Part shown: positions 1 to 6,078 of the stretch, piece by piece
How the letters are laid out: each line of letters begins with the position of its first letter
How positions within the stretch are numbered: the first letter of the stretch is position 1
DNA from: Pseudomonadota bacterium
GTDB taxonomy: Bacteria > Pseudomonadota > Alphaproteobacteria > Rhizobiales > Devosiaceae
DNA length: 7,607 nucleotides
NCBI GenBank assembly: GCA_023433985.1
Contig: JAEYTN010000142.1
Span: 1 to 7,607 of the forward strand
Reading direction: 5' to 3'
The notes under the pieces: model-generated
The model's input: the letters and a program-made list of their open reading frames with translations, nothing else
What the model was told of the DNA's origin: nothing
Database searches by the model: none
Program-made: the position numbers and the translations under genes

Positions 1-179
1 GAGTTGCAGTGGGCGACGGTATCGAATTCCTCGGTGCCGGCAATCGAGCGTACATAATCAGGCGACCATTTGGAGATATCGACGCCGGCTGCCTGAACCG
101 GCGAAGTCGTGAGGCCAGCGGCGAGAACCGCTGCCGTTACGCCATGCGCAATTGCACGGCCAGTTCCGTGGTTGGACAT
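1..179 (-). CDS. ABC transporter extracellular solute-binding protein, N-terminal part (runs off left edge)
   Basis: Reading leftward from the ATG at 179-177, 59 codons are visible. A short N-region with Arg8 is followed by a moderately hydrophobic Ala/Val/Leu-rich segment (about residues 10-27). A V-Q-A signal-peptidase I site lies near residues 28-30, so the product is probably exported to the periplasm. The mature start (VDISKWSPDYVRSIAGTEEF) resembles the N-terminus of family 1 carbohydrate-binding proteins of ABC importers, as I recall that family. The start is supported by a strong Shine-Dalgarno GGAGGAGG (194-187 on the minus strand) seven bases upstream. It is divergent from the GntR gene, which suggests that regulator controls uptake. 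The substrate cannot be told from this fragment, and the permease and ATPase genes would lie off the left edge if present. Confidence 0.82.
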   Translation of the reverse strand, partial: MSNHGTGRAIAHGVTAAVLAAGLTTSPVQAAGVDISKWSPDYVRSIAGTEEFDTVAHCN

Positions 180-211
180 TCAGTTTCCTCCTCCAAACCC
201 ACAGCCGCGCC

Positions 212-228
212 CCTCGCGACAGCCGAGG
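212..228 (-). other. Small hairpin in the binding-protein leader
   Basis: CCTCG-N7-CGAGG forms a perfect 5-bp stem with a 7-base loop. If the leftward promoter at 285-258 is used, this hairpin lies in the 5' untranslated leader, about 17 bases ahead of the Shine-Dalgarno. It may stabilise the transcript or mean nothing; a stem this short also arises by chance in GC-rich DNA. Confidence 0.25.
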
Positions 229-257
229 ATTTTCTCCGGCTAAGTGCCGTTTCTGCA

Positions 258-285
258 TTTATCGCCCGGTTTTTTGAACAGGCAA
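258..285 (-). promoter_or_regulatory. Candidate sigma-70-type promoter for the binding-protein gene
   Basis: On the minus strand, TTGCCT (285-280; 4 of 6 matches to TTGACA) is followed after 16 bases by GATAAA (263-258; 4 of 6 matches to TATAAT). Transcription would start near 251, leaving a leader of about 70 bases before the ATG. The inverted repeat at 266-289 overlaps the -35 box and spacer, so a protein bound there would occlude the promoter. The call rests on eye matching only. Confidence 0.4.
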
Positions 286-289
286 CCGG
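266..289. promoter_or_regulatory. Inverted repeat CCGGTT-N12-AACCGG, candidate operator
   Basis: Two perfect 6-bp arms (266-271 and 284-289) flank 12 bases. A third copy of AACCGG lies at 334-339, exactly 50 bp from the second arm and on the same strand. The repeat sits over the candidate leftward promoter, which is where a repressor site would be placed. The likely binder is the adjacent GntR/FCD protein. An AACCGG half-site would also suit a LacI-type regulator encoded elsewhere, although those usually bind contiguous half-sites. Confidence 0.4.
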
Positions 290-302
290 AATTTTGCGAA
301 AT
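274..302 (+). promoter_or_regulatory. Weak candidate promoter for the regulator operon
   Basis: TTGAAC (274-279) followed after 17 bases by CGAAAT (297-302) is the best rightward -35/-10 pair I can find, but the -10 matches TATAAT at only three positions. It overlaps the leftward promoter and the inverted repeat, so both directions could answer to one bound regulator. Confidence 0.22.
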
Positions 303-378
303 TTGGGCCGAGCATCTGGAAATTGGCAGCGGAAACCGGCAAAGCTCCTGAGCCAGACCAGCTGCGGAAGCGAGATTG

Positions 379-1080
379 ATGAGCGAGTTCAAGGCCCGAC
401 CACCCGTGGGGATCGATCCGACAGGGGTGTCGGAGGAGGGGGCCGCCGTCTACGACCGCATTCGCGACGACATCATCTCGGGGCGGCTCGAGGCCAATGC
501 ACGGCTGGTGGTGGCGGAGCTCAGCGAGCGGCACAACTCGCCGGCCAATGCGGTGCGCGAGGCGCTGCAACTCCTGCGCTCTCAGGGTTTCGTGCTGCTG
601 GTGCACAACAAGAGCGCCCGGGTACGGCCCATCGACCGGGACTTCGTGCGCGACGTCTATGAGATCGGGGTGCTGATCGAACCCTCGATGGTGCGCTGGT
701 TCGTCGAGATGGCGACGCCGGGCGATATCGCCGAGCTCGAACGGATCCAGGGGCTGATCGAGGAAAACGACTTCGCCGATCCGATCCTCCACAGCGAGCT
801 GGACACCCAGTTCCACACGCTGATGTACGACCGGCACTACAACCACCTGGCGGCCGAACTGTGGTGGAAGCACCGCGAGCTGCTCAGGGCGCTGGCGCGG
901 CGCTACAGCTACACGCTATCGCGGCGGGCGCAGGTGATCCGCGACCATCGCGAGCTGCTGCGGATGGTGAAGGAGGGGGACGCCGACAACGCGGCGGCGT
1001 TGATCGCGGCGCATGTCGATGGGGCAGGGCGGCACGTGCTCGAGCAGATGCGGGCGGCGAGCTCGGCACGCGCCGGCTGA
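379..1080 (+). CDS. GntR-family transcriptional regulator, FadR/FCD subfamily
   Basis: This 233-residue protein has the GntR two-domain layout. An N-terminal winged helix (about residues 20-85) ends in the typical VREALQLLRSQGFV stretch, and an all-helical FCD ligand domain follows (about 92-225). Four likely metal/ligand residues of FCD proteins are visible: Asp142 and His146 in DTQFH, His190 in RDHREL, and His212. These usually bind a metal and a carboxylate effector, so a sugar acid is a sensible ligand. The family pattern S-R-T-P-V-R-E is changed here to P-A-N-A-V-R-E, so its DNA preference may differ. I chose the ATG at 379, eight bases after GGAAG (366-370); a TTG one codon earlier is possible. 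It heads the operon with two dehydratase-like genes and is divergent from a binding-protein gene, so it probably controls both. Confidence 0.93.
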   Translation: MSEFKARPPVGIDPTGVSEEGAAVYDRIRDDIISGRLEANARLVVAELSERHNSPANAVREALQLLRSQGFVLLVHNKSARVRPIDRDFVRDVYEIGVLIEPSMVRWFVEMATPGDIAELERIQGLIEENDFADPILHSELDTQFHTLMYDRHYNHLAAELWWKHRELLRALARRYSYTLSRRAQVIRDHRELLRMVKEGDADNAAALIAAHVDGAGRHVLEQMRAASSARAG

Positions 1081-1098
1081 GCGATTTCAGAAAAGACC

Positions 1099-1108
1099 GG
1101 AGGGAGGA
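1099..1108 (+). promoter_or_regulatory. Strong extended ribosome binding site
   Basis: GGAGGGAGGA ends five bases before the ATG at 1114. It is the strongest Shine-Dalgarno in the plus-strand operon and fixes the start of the first dehydratase-like gene. It suggests higher translation of the enzyme than of the regulator upstream. Confidence 0.75.
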
Positions 1109-1113
1109 ATTCG

Positions 1114-2262
1114 ATGAAGATCACGAGTGTCGAGCCGTGGCTGGTGAAAGCCTCGAGCTCGTATTGGGGGGAGTACCTGTTCGTCGAGGTGAAGACCGAC
1201 GAGGGGATTTCGGGGTGGGGGGAGATCACCTCGACCACCAAGATCGCCAACCGGGCGCTCTGCGCCATCCTCAAGCAGGTCAGCAACCAGATCAAGGGCG
1301 AGGACCCCAGCCGGATCGAGCGGCTGTGGCATAAGCTGTTCCGCAGCTTCACCTACATGGGCAGCCGCGGGGCGGCGTGCGAGGCGGTCTCGGCCATCGA
1401 CATTGCGCTGTGGGACATTCGCGGCAAGGTGCTGGGCCTGCCAGTCTACGAGTTGCTGGGCGGGGCGGTGCGCGACGAGATTTCGCTCTACACGCACCCG
1501 GACCAATCGAAGTTCACCTCCGAGCAGGGGGTGATCGACGAGATCACCGATATCGTGAAATCCGGCCACAAGGCGCTGAAGTTCGACCCTTATCCCTACC
1601 AGGGCGACCGCGAGCAGCGGGACGGCTACCTCGATGGGATGATGAGCCGGGCCGACGAGAAGAAGGCGGCGGACCTGACGGCGCTGATCCGCAGGACGGC
1701 CGGGCCGGAGGTGGAAATCCTGATCGACGCGCACGGGCGCTTCGACGTGCCGACGGCGATCCGGCTTTGCCGGTCGCTCGAGGAGGCCGGCAACATCGAC
1801 TGGTTCGAGGAGCCGGTGCCGCCCGAGAGCTACGGGGCATTGAAGCAGGTGCGCGAGAAGGTGAACGCTGCCATCTCGGTGGGCGAGCGGGCGCATACCA
1901 AGTGGGATTTCGTGAAGATCCTCGAGGACAAGCTCACCGACTACATCATGCCGGACGTGACCTGGGCCGGCGGCATCACCGAGATGAAGAAGATCGCGAC
2001 GCTGGCCGAGGCCTACTATGTGCCGATCTCCCCGCACGACGCGGGTGGGCCGATCAACGTGCTGGCGGGCGCGCATGTGATGATGACGGTGCCCAACTTC
2101 TACCGGCTCGAGACCTCGCGCTGGGACCTGTCGGGCTACAACGAGCTGATGCACACGCGGCTCGACAACTCCAACGGGGCACTGAAGCTGCCGCGCGTGC
2201 CGGGGCTGGGGATCGAGCTCAACCGCGACTATCTCGAGGCCAACAAGATCGAGACGGCGTGA
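1114..2262 (+). CDS. Mandelate racemase/muconate lactonizing enzyme family protein, probable acid-sugar dehydratase
   Basis: The 382-residue length is typical of the family. The N-terminal capping domain (about 1-125) contains the conserved SAIDIALWDIRGK and ELLGG segments, and a (beta/alpha)7-beta barrel follows. Metal ligands are Asp205 (IDAHGRF), Glu232 (WFEEP) and Glu258 (VGERA). His207 in the D-x-H motif and His308 (SPHDAGGP) match the acid/base histidines of D-galactonate dehydratase-like enzymes, and PDVTWAGGITE is the usual sixth-strand motif. A KFDPYP segment (156-161) and a charged insertion (about 163-183) set it apart from its neighbour. The expected reaction is Mg-dependent dehydration of a hexonate or pentonate to a 2-keto-3-deoxy acid in the cytoplasm; the exact substrate is not readable. 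Its stop is followed ten bases later by the next gene, so the two are co-transcribed. Confidence 0.92.
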   Translation: MKITSVEPWLVKASSSYWGEYLFVEVKTDEGISGWGEITSTTKIANRALCAILKQVSNQIKGEDPSRIERLWHKLFRSFTYMGSRGAACEAVSAIDIALWDIRGKVLGLPVYELLGGAVRDEISLYTHPDQSKFTSEQGVIDEITDIVKSGHKALKFDPYPYQGDREQRDGYLDGMMSRADEKKAADLTALIRRTAGPEVEILIDAHGRFDVPTAIRLCRSLEEAGNIDWFEEPVPPESYGALKQVREKVNAAISVGERAHTKWDFVKILEDKLTDYIMPDVTWAGGITEMKKIATLAEAYYVPISPHDAGGPINVLAGAHVMMTVPNFYRLETSRWDLSGYNELMHTRLDNSNGALKLPRVPGLGIELNRDYLEANKIETA

Positions 2263-2272
2263 GGGCGATGCG

Positions 2273-3448
2273 ATGAAGATCACCGGCATCGAAACCGTCA
2301 TCGTCAACGCGGTGCACCGCAACTGGATCTTCGTGAAGGTGCTGACCGACCAGCCGGGCCTGTGGGGCTGGGGCGAGGCGACGCTGGAATGGAAGACGCG
2401 GGCGGTGAAGGGGACGATCGAGGACCTCGCACCGTTCCTCGTCGGGCAGGACCCGATGCGGATCGAGCACCTCGTTAACACCATGACGCGGTTCAGCTTC
2501 TGGCCGCTGGGGTCGATCGGGCTCACCGCCGTGTCGGGCATCGAGCATGCGCTGTGGGACATCAAGGGCAAGGCGCTCGGCGTGCCGGTGTGGCAGCTGC
2601 TGGGCGGCAAGGTGCGCGACCGCGTGCGGGTCTACACGCACCTCAGGCGCGGCTCGGCGTCGGCTCGGGTGTCGAACCTCGACATTCCCGCCTTCGTCGA
2701 TGCGGTGCAGGAGACGGTCGAGATGGGCTACGACGCGGTAAAGCTCGGCTTCGTGCCCTATACCGGCTACGACGCGCCGCTGCCTTCGGTGAAGCATGTC
2801 GAGAAGCTCGCCGCGGCGGTGCGGGAGCGGGTGGGCGATGGCGTCGACATCATGACCGACTTCCACGGGCGGCCGGATTCGCTCGATGCGGCGATCGCCT
2901 ACATCAAGGCCATCGAGCCGATCAAGCCGCTGTTCTGCGAGGAGGTGATCCAGCCGGGCGACACGCGGGCGATGGCCGATATCGCACGGCGGGTGGATTG
3001 TCCGCTGGCGACGGGCGAGCGGCTGTTCACGCCGCGGGAGTTCGCCGAGGTCGCCGAGACGCGGGCGGTGGCCTACATCCAGCCCGACCTTGCGCACTGC
3101 ATGGGGATTTCGGGCGGGCGGAAGATCACGGCAATCGCCGAGGCGGCGCACCAGGGCGTGTGCCCGCACAACCCGATGGGGCCGGTGGCGGGCGCGGTGG
3201 CGCTGCAGTTCGACGCGGCGACGACGAACTTCGTGATCCAGGAGGAGGCGGTGGGCATCGTGCCGTGGTTCGAGGAGATCTGCTCGGTCTACCCCTTGCA
3301 GCTCGACGGGGGCTCGTGGCTGATACCGGACGCGCCTGGGCTGGGGATCGAGATCGATGAGGTGGCGGCAGCGAAGTACCCGTTCGCGCAGGAGGTGATC
3401 CCGGCGACGGAGTCGGTGCTCAAGGATGGGCGGATCGCGAACTGGTGA
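2273..3448 (+). CDS. Mandelate racemase/enolase family protein, D-galactonate dehydratase-like
   Basis: This 391-residue protein resembles D-galactonate dehydratase (DgoD) more than the preceding gene does. It has KLGF in strand two, DFHGR with Asp196 and His198, FCEE with Glu223, ATGERLF with Glu249, QPDLAH before the GISGG turn, His299 in CPHNPMGP, and the late FVIQEE motif. It ends with PGLGIEIDE and a W. DgoD converts D-galactonate to 2-keto-3-deoxy-galactonate. The divergence at strands two and seven leaves another hexonate, arabinonate or a similar acid possible, so no symbol is given. The start follows GAGGG (2261-2265), which overlaps the stop of the previous gene, and suggests translational coupling. 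An ATG five bases earlier is out of frame. It shares the segment FVKVLTDQPGL with the enzyme at 6079-7293. Confidence 0.92.
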   Translation: MKITGIETVIVNAVHRNWIFVKVLTDQPGLWGWGEATLEWKTRAVKGTIEDLAPFLVGQDPMRIEHLVNTMTRFSFWPLGSIGLTAVSGIEHALWDIKGKALGVPVWQLLGGKVRDRVRVYTHLRRGSASARVSNLDIPAFVDAVQETVEMGYDAVKLGFVPYTGYDAPLPSVKHVEKLAAAVRERVGDGVDIMTDFHGRPDSLDAAIAYIKAIEPIKPLFCEEVIQPGDTRAMADIARRVDCPLATGERLFTPREFAEVAETRAVAYIQPDLAHCMGISGGRKITAIAEAAHQGVCPHNPMGPVAGAVALQFDAATTNFVIQEEAVGIVPWFEEICSVYPLQLDGGSWLIPDAPGLGIEIDEVAAAKYPFAQEVIPATESVLKDGRIANW

Positions 3449-3467
3449 GGGCGGCCGGCCCCCGCCT
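3449..3467. terminator. GC-rich hairpin between the convergent operons, possible weak bidirectional terminator
   Basis: GGGCGG (3449-3454) and CCGCCT (3462-3467) can form a 6-bp stem (one G-T pair) around CCGGCCC. It fills most of the 22-bp gap between two convergent stop codons. No T-run follows in either direction, so it is not a classic intrinsic terminator. It might act with Rho or by blocking readthrough from the opposing operon. Confidence 0.28.
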
Positions 3468-3470
3468 CGT

Positions 3471-4226
3471 TCAATCCTGCAGCAGGCGCTGCGCTTGCGG
3501 GCGCCAGCCCAGGAGGCGTTCGGCCTTGCCCAGGTCGTGCTCCTGGCCGGTTTCGTCGCCGACGATGTAGATGGCCTCGAAGCGGGGCTCCGCTCCCAGC
3601 GCGTTGACCGCGGCGAGGTAGGCGCTGGCCATGTCTTCCTCGTCGAGGGGATAGACGTAGCTGCCGTCGCCGGCGCGCCGGGGGTCGCGGCGCTGGGCGA
3701 GGTAGTCGGCGCGGGTACGGGGGCCGCTGATGCGCAGGCCCAGGATGTCCATGCCGAACCAGCGGGCGAAATAGGCGCAGATCTGCTCGCCGAGACCCTT
3801 GCTCAGGCCGTAGACGGACGGGGTGTCGAGGGGGACGGTTTCCTCGGCGGGGTAGAAGTCGCGACCGCGGTAGTGGACGCTCATGGAGCTGGTGTAGACG
3901 CCGCGCTTCACCCCAGCTTCCTGCGCCAGGTAGAGGAAGAGGTGCAGGGCCTTGGTGTTGAGGTCGTAGTTGGCGAGGATGGTGTCGACGTCCTGATGCG
4001 TGGACATGCCGCCCTGGCCGTTGCGCATGGCGAGCCAGACGAAGGCATCGATGCCCTCGAGGGCGCGGCGGAGGGCGTCGGGGTCCAGCGCCGAGCCCTC
4101 GATGAACTCGACATCCGGTTCCGCCGGCGGCGCGAGGTCGAGCACGCGCACGGTGTGGTGGCGCTTCAGGTAGGGCGTGATCAGCTTGCCGACATGGCCG
4201 GCGCCGCCGACGAGGAGGAGTTTCAT
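3471..4226 (-). CDS. NAD-dependent epimerase/dehydratase (extended SDR), short form
   Basis: This 251-residue Rossmann protein begins MKLLLVGGAGHVGK; the dinucleotide motif is Gly7-x-x-Gly10-x-x-Gly13. Asp30 at the end of strand two (RVLD) favours NAD over NADP. The catalytic set is Ser113/Ser114 (TSSMS), Tyr139 and Lys143 (YGLSK). LGWRPQ near the C-terminus is typical of extended SDRs. At 251 residues it is shorter than the usual 300-340 of UDP-sugar epimerases and close in size to uronate dehydrogenase (about 265). It may therefore oxidise an aldose or uronate to the lactone that feeds the dehydratases; that role is inferred from size and context. The ATG overlaps the stop of the isomerase gene as ATGA, so translation is probably coupled. 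A longer reading upstream of the ATG would lie inside the isomerase gene and lacks family similarity. It is the last gene of its operon. Confidence 0.88.
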   Translation of the reverse strand: MKLLLVGGAGHVGKLITPYLKRHHTVRVLDLAPPAEPDVEFIEGSALDPDALRRALEGIDAFVWLAMRNGQGGMSTHQDVDTILANYDLNTKALHLFLYLAQEAGVKRGVYTSSMSVHYRGRDFYPAEETVPLDTPSVYGLSKGLGEQICAYFARWFGMDILGLRISGPRTRADYLAQRRDPRRAGDGSYVYPLDEEDMASAYLAAVNALGAEPRFEAIYIVGDETGQEHDLGKAERLLGWRPQAQRLLQD

Positions 4227-5110
4227 TGCGCGGCCGCCTTCTCGCCGGTGTCGAGGATGCGGATGCCGTTCTCCTTGGCGATCTCGTGGAAGAGCGCGCC
4301 GACCACCGGCAGTTCCTCGGAGGAGTTGCCCTCGGCGATAATCGGGGCGTCGGGGTCCAGTGCCTCGAGGCGCTTGAACAGGGTGGCGAAGTCCATCAGG
4401 CCCTTGCCGGGGCAGCCGTCCTGCAGGTGGATGGCGAGGCGGTTCTCGACCCAGATGTCCTTGGCGTGGGCGCTGCAGATGTGCTTGCCCAGGACGTCGA
4501 AGTGGTGGTTCACGGCGCCCGCGGTGTCGTAGATGGTCTCCAGAGTGATCCAATTGGCGCTGTCGTAGTCGCAACGAACCCAGGGGGAGTCGACCGCATC
4601 GAGGATGCGCCTGGCGACTTCGGCGGTGCGCGGCGTGACCAGGGAGTGGCACTCCAGGCTGAGGAAAACGCCAGCATCTTCAGCGGCCTTGGCGCACTCC
4701 TTGAGCGTTCGAATCAGCTGGTTCTCGGCCTTGGCCGTCCAGTTGTCGGGGTGCGGGAACCACGGGCCGGCGGGGTTCATCGAGCCGGGACCGGTGTCGA
4801 TGCCGCGGGCGCCCATCCAGCCGGCGAGCTTCAGCGCGGCCTGCACGACGCGAACGGACTGGGCGCGGGCGGCTTCGTCGGAGGTGACGAGGTTCTGCCA
4901 GTAGCCGGTGCACTGGAAGAAGCTGACGCCTTCGTCGGCGAGGAGCGCCTTCAGCCGTTCGGCGTCGGCGCGCGGGGTGGTCAGCGGGTCGTTGTCGCGG
5001 AAGCGGGTGAAGATACCGGAGAAGCCGGCGTCACGGACGCGCCGGCACATGGCGGAGTCCACGTCGTTCATATTGGCGGGGAGGAAGCACCCGCTCATTC
5101 CGAGGCGCAT
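4223..5110 (-). CDS. Sugar phosphate isomerase/epimerase-like TIM-barrel protein (xylose isomerase-like / AP endonuclease 2 family)
   Basis: The 295-residue length fits the family. The barrel's metal-site pattern is readable: Glu153 (SLECH), Asp181 or Asp183 (CDYDSANW), His215 (SAHAKD) and Glu260 (IIAEGNSSEE). A PGKG segment (234-237) sits where related epimerases and inositol-pathway enzymes carry G-x-G. Such proteins bind one or two divalent metals and isomerise or epimerise sugars, keto-sugars or inositol derivatives, or act as dehydratases, through an enediolate. No signal peptide is seen, so it should be cytoplasmic. The start at 5110 follows AGGA seven bases upstream. The gene lies 54 bases after the dioxygenase gene and overlaps the next gene by four bases. 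The family is poor at predicting substrate, so only the fold and a role in sugar handling are claimed. Confidence 0.88.
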   Translation of the reverse strand: MRLGMSGCFLPANMNDVDSAMCRRVRDAGFSGIFTRFRDNDPLTTPRADAERLKALLADEGVSFFQCTGYWQNLVTSDEAARAQSVRVVQAALKLAGWMGARGIDTGPGSMNPAGPWFPHPDNWTAKAENQLIRTLKECAKAAEDAGVFLSLECHSLVTPRTAEVARRILDAVDSPWVRCDYDSANWITLETIYDTAGAVNHHFDVLGKHICSAHAKDIWVENRLAIHLQDGCPGKGLMDFATLFKRLEALDPDAPIIAEGNSSEELPVVGALFHEIAKENGIRILDTGEKAAAQ

Positions 5111-5133
5111 GGTTGTATCCTGAGATGCCGGGG

Positions 5134-5157
5134 GAGGCGACCGCGCTGGGCCGCCTC
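5134..5157 (-). other. Hairpin in the dioxygenase-isomerase gap
   Basis: In the 54-base gap, GAGGCG (5157-5152 on the minus strand) pairs with CGCCTC (5139-5134) around 12 bases. No T-run follows, so it is not a standard terminator. It might adjust mRNA stability between the two genes, or be chance in GC-rich DNA. Confidence 0.25.
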
Positions 5158-5164
5158 GCGATGA

Positions 5165-6052
5165 TCAGGCGTTTTCGCCGATGACGCTCCAGCGCTCTTC
5201 GCGCGGGCTCGTGGGGCGGAAATCGTAGCGGTCGACCCCCAGAGCGTGAAGGGTGGCGCGCTCGATGAGGGAGAACTCGGCCGGGTCCGCGCGGTTGAGG
5301 TTCATCGGCTCGCGCAGCACCACGGGCGGGTTGGTCATGAAGCGGACGTTGCCCGAGTGGTTGTTCGAGCTGGCGTGCAGCATGAAGGGGTGGAGGATGA
5401 TGAAGTCGCCGGTCTCGCCGGTGATCTCCTCGAACTCCTGGCACTGGTCGATCAGCCTGCCGAAGGCATCGCCGTCGTCGACGCCCTCGGGGTGGGCGGC
5501 CAGGTATTCGGCCACCACCTTGATCGAGTCGGGGGCAACGAAGGTGCCGCCGCCTTTGTGAACGACGTCGGACCAGTAGACGATGGTGAGCAGGCCCTGC
5601 TCGCGGCTATCGAGGAAGTGGCGGAAGAAGCTGCCATCCTTGTGCCAGCCGCCCGAGGCAGGCGAGGGCGGATCCCATGGCTTGTCGGCGCCGCGGCGGA
5701 AATTCACCACGAAGGCGTCGGACCATTCGGTGCTGTCGATGGTGGTGAAGTGCTGAGACTCGATTTCCATCACGCGATGGTCGATGCGGTCCTCGCCGCC
5801 GGTGACGTCGCAGAGCGCGGCCCAGCCCTTAGGAGAGATGTCCTTGATGCGCGCCGTGTTGTGGCGGTCCATCCAGACGATGTCCTTGGTCCAGGTAGAG
5901 CGGTCGACCGGGTCGTAGCCGAGGCGGCCATAGGCCTCGTCGGTCCACTTCTTCGCCAGCGCCGGATCGACGCAGTTCTTCACGCGCACATAGCCCTTCT
6001 CGATGAAGTGCCGGGCGTCGGCTTCGGACAGGACCTGCAACTGGCGGGCCAT
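5165..6052 (-). CDS. Phytanoyl-CoA dioxygenase (PhyH) family protein, Fe(II)/2-oxoglutarate oxygenase
   Basis: This 295-residue double-stranded beta-helix protein carries the full iron triad. His137 and Asp139 are in GGWHKDGSF, and His226 is in the GDFIILHPFMLHASSN segment. Arg237 (GNVRFMTN) follows, matching the 2-oxoglutarate-binding arginine. All key residues being present, it should be an active oxygenase that hydroxylates a C-H bond or cleaves an ether, ester or phosphonate bond through an unstable hydroxylated intermediate. The family covers phytanoyl-CoA hydroxylase, ectoine hydroxylase and many natural-product enzymes, so the name does not give the substrate. In an operon of sugar enzymes, the substrate is probably a sugar or sugar acid bearing a removable group; this is inferred. 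The start at 6052 has GAGGAGG about seven bases upstream. It follows the ManD-like gene by 26 bases. Confidence 0.92.
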   Translation of the reverse strand: MARQLQVLSEADARHFIEKGYVRVKNCVDPALAKKWTDEAYGRLGYDPVDRSTWTKDIVWMDRHNTARIKDISPKGWAALCDVTGGEDRIDHRVMEIESQHFTTIDSTEWSDAFVVNFRRGADKPWDPPSPASGGWHKDGSFFRHFLDSREQGLLTIVYWSDVVHKGGGTFVAPDSIKVVAEYLAAHPEGVDDGDAFGRLIDQCQEFEEITGETGDFIILHPFMLHASSNNHSGNVRFMTNPPVVLREPMNLNRADPAEFSLIERATLHALGVDRYDFRPTSPREERWSVIGENA

Positions 6053-6078
6053 GGGGTTTCCTCCTCGTGGAAATTCGG

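Larger units (their letters stand above)
180..378. promoter_or_regulatory. Divergent intergenic regulatory region (binding protein / GntR)
   Basis: About 200 bp separate the two divergent start codons, and I see no credible gene here. It is more AT-rich than the coding DNA around it, especially at 251-304. It holds a candidate leftward promoter (285-258), a weaker rightward one, an inverted repeat CCGGTT-N12-AACCGG (266-289), a further AACCGG (334-339) and a GCAA-N8-TTGC inverted repeat (282-297). This is where the adjacent GntR/FCD regulator would be expected to bind, since members of that family usually act on their own divergent promoter region. That role is inferred, not shown. Confidence 0.6.

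Noticed and set aside
9..662. A plus-strand open frame over the divergent region and the first part of the regulator
   Set aside because: It is low-complexity in its second half and out of frame with the GntR gene, whose motifs are clear. It also covers the signal peptide of the binding protein in antisense.
1087..2610. A 507-codon minus-strand open frame antisense to the two plus-strand dehydratase genes
   Set aside because: It is Arg/His/Pro-rich, spans two real genes and their junction, and shows no family motif. The plus-strand reading has full catalytic motifs.
3453..3460. The 8-bp palindrome GGCCGGCC as a regulatory site
   Set aside because: It lies between convergent stop codons, and such GC palindromes are expected at this base composition.
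3426..4532. A 368-codon plus-strand open frame across the epimerase and part of the isomerase
   Set aside because: It starts inside the end of the dehydratase-like gene and is antisense to two genes with clear motifs, with no domain of its own.
4227..4652. An upstream extension of the epimerase reading frame
   Set aside because: The extra 142 residues are Arg/Pro/His-rich and lie within the isomerase gene in another frame. The Rossmann fold begins at the ATG at 4226.
5134..5157. Hairpin between dioxygenase and isomerase genes as an intrinsic terminator
   Set aside because: The stem is only six to seven pairs with a 12-base loop and no T-run follows. It is kept only as a low-confidence structure.
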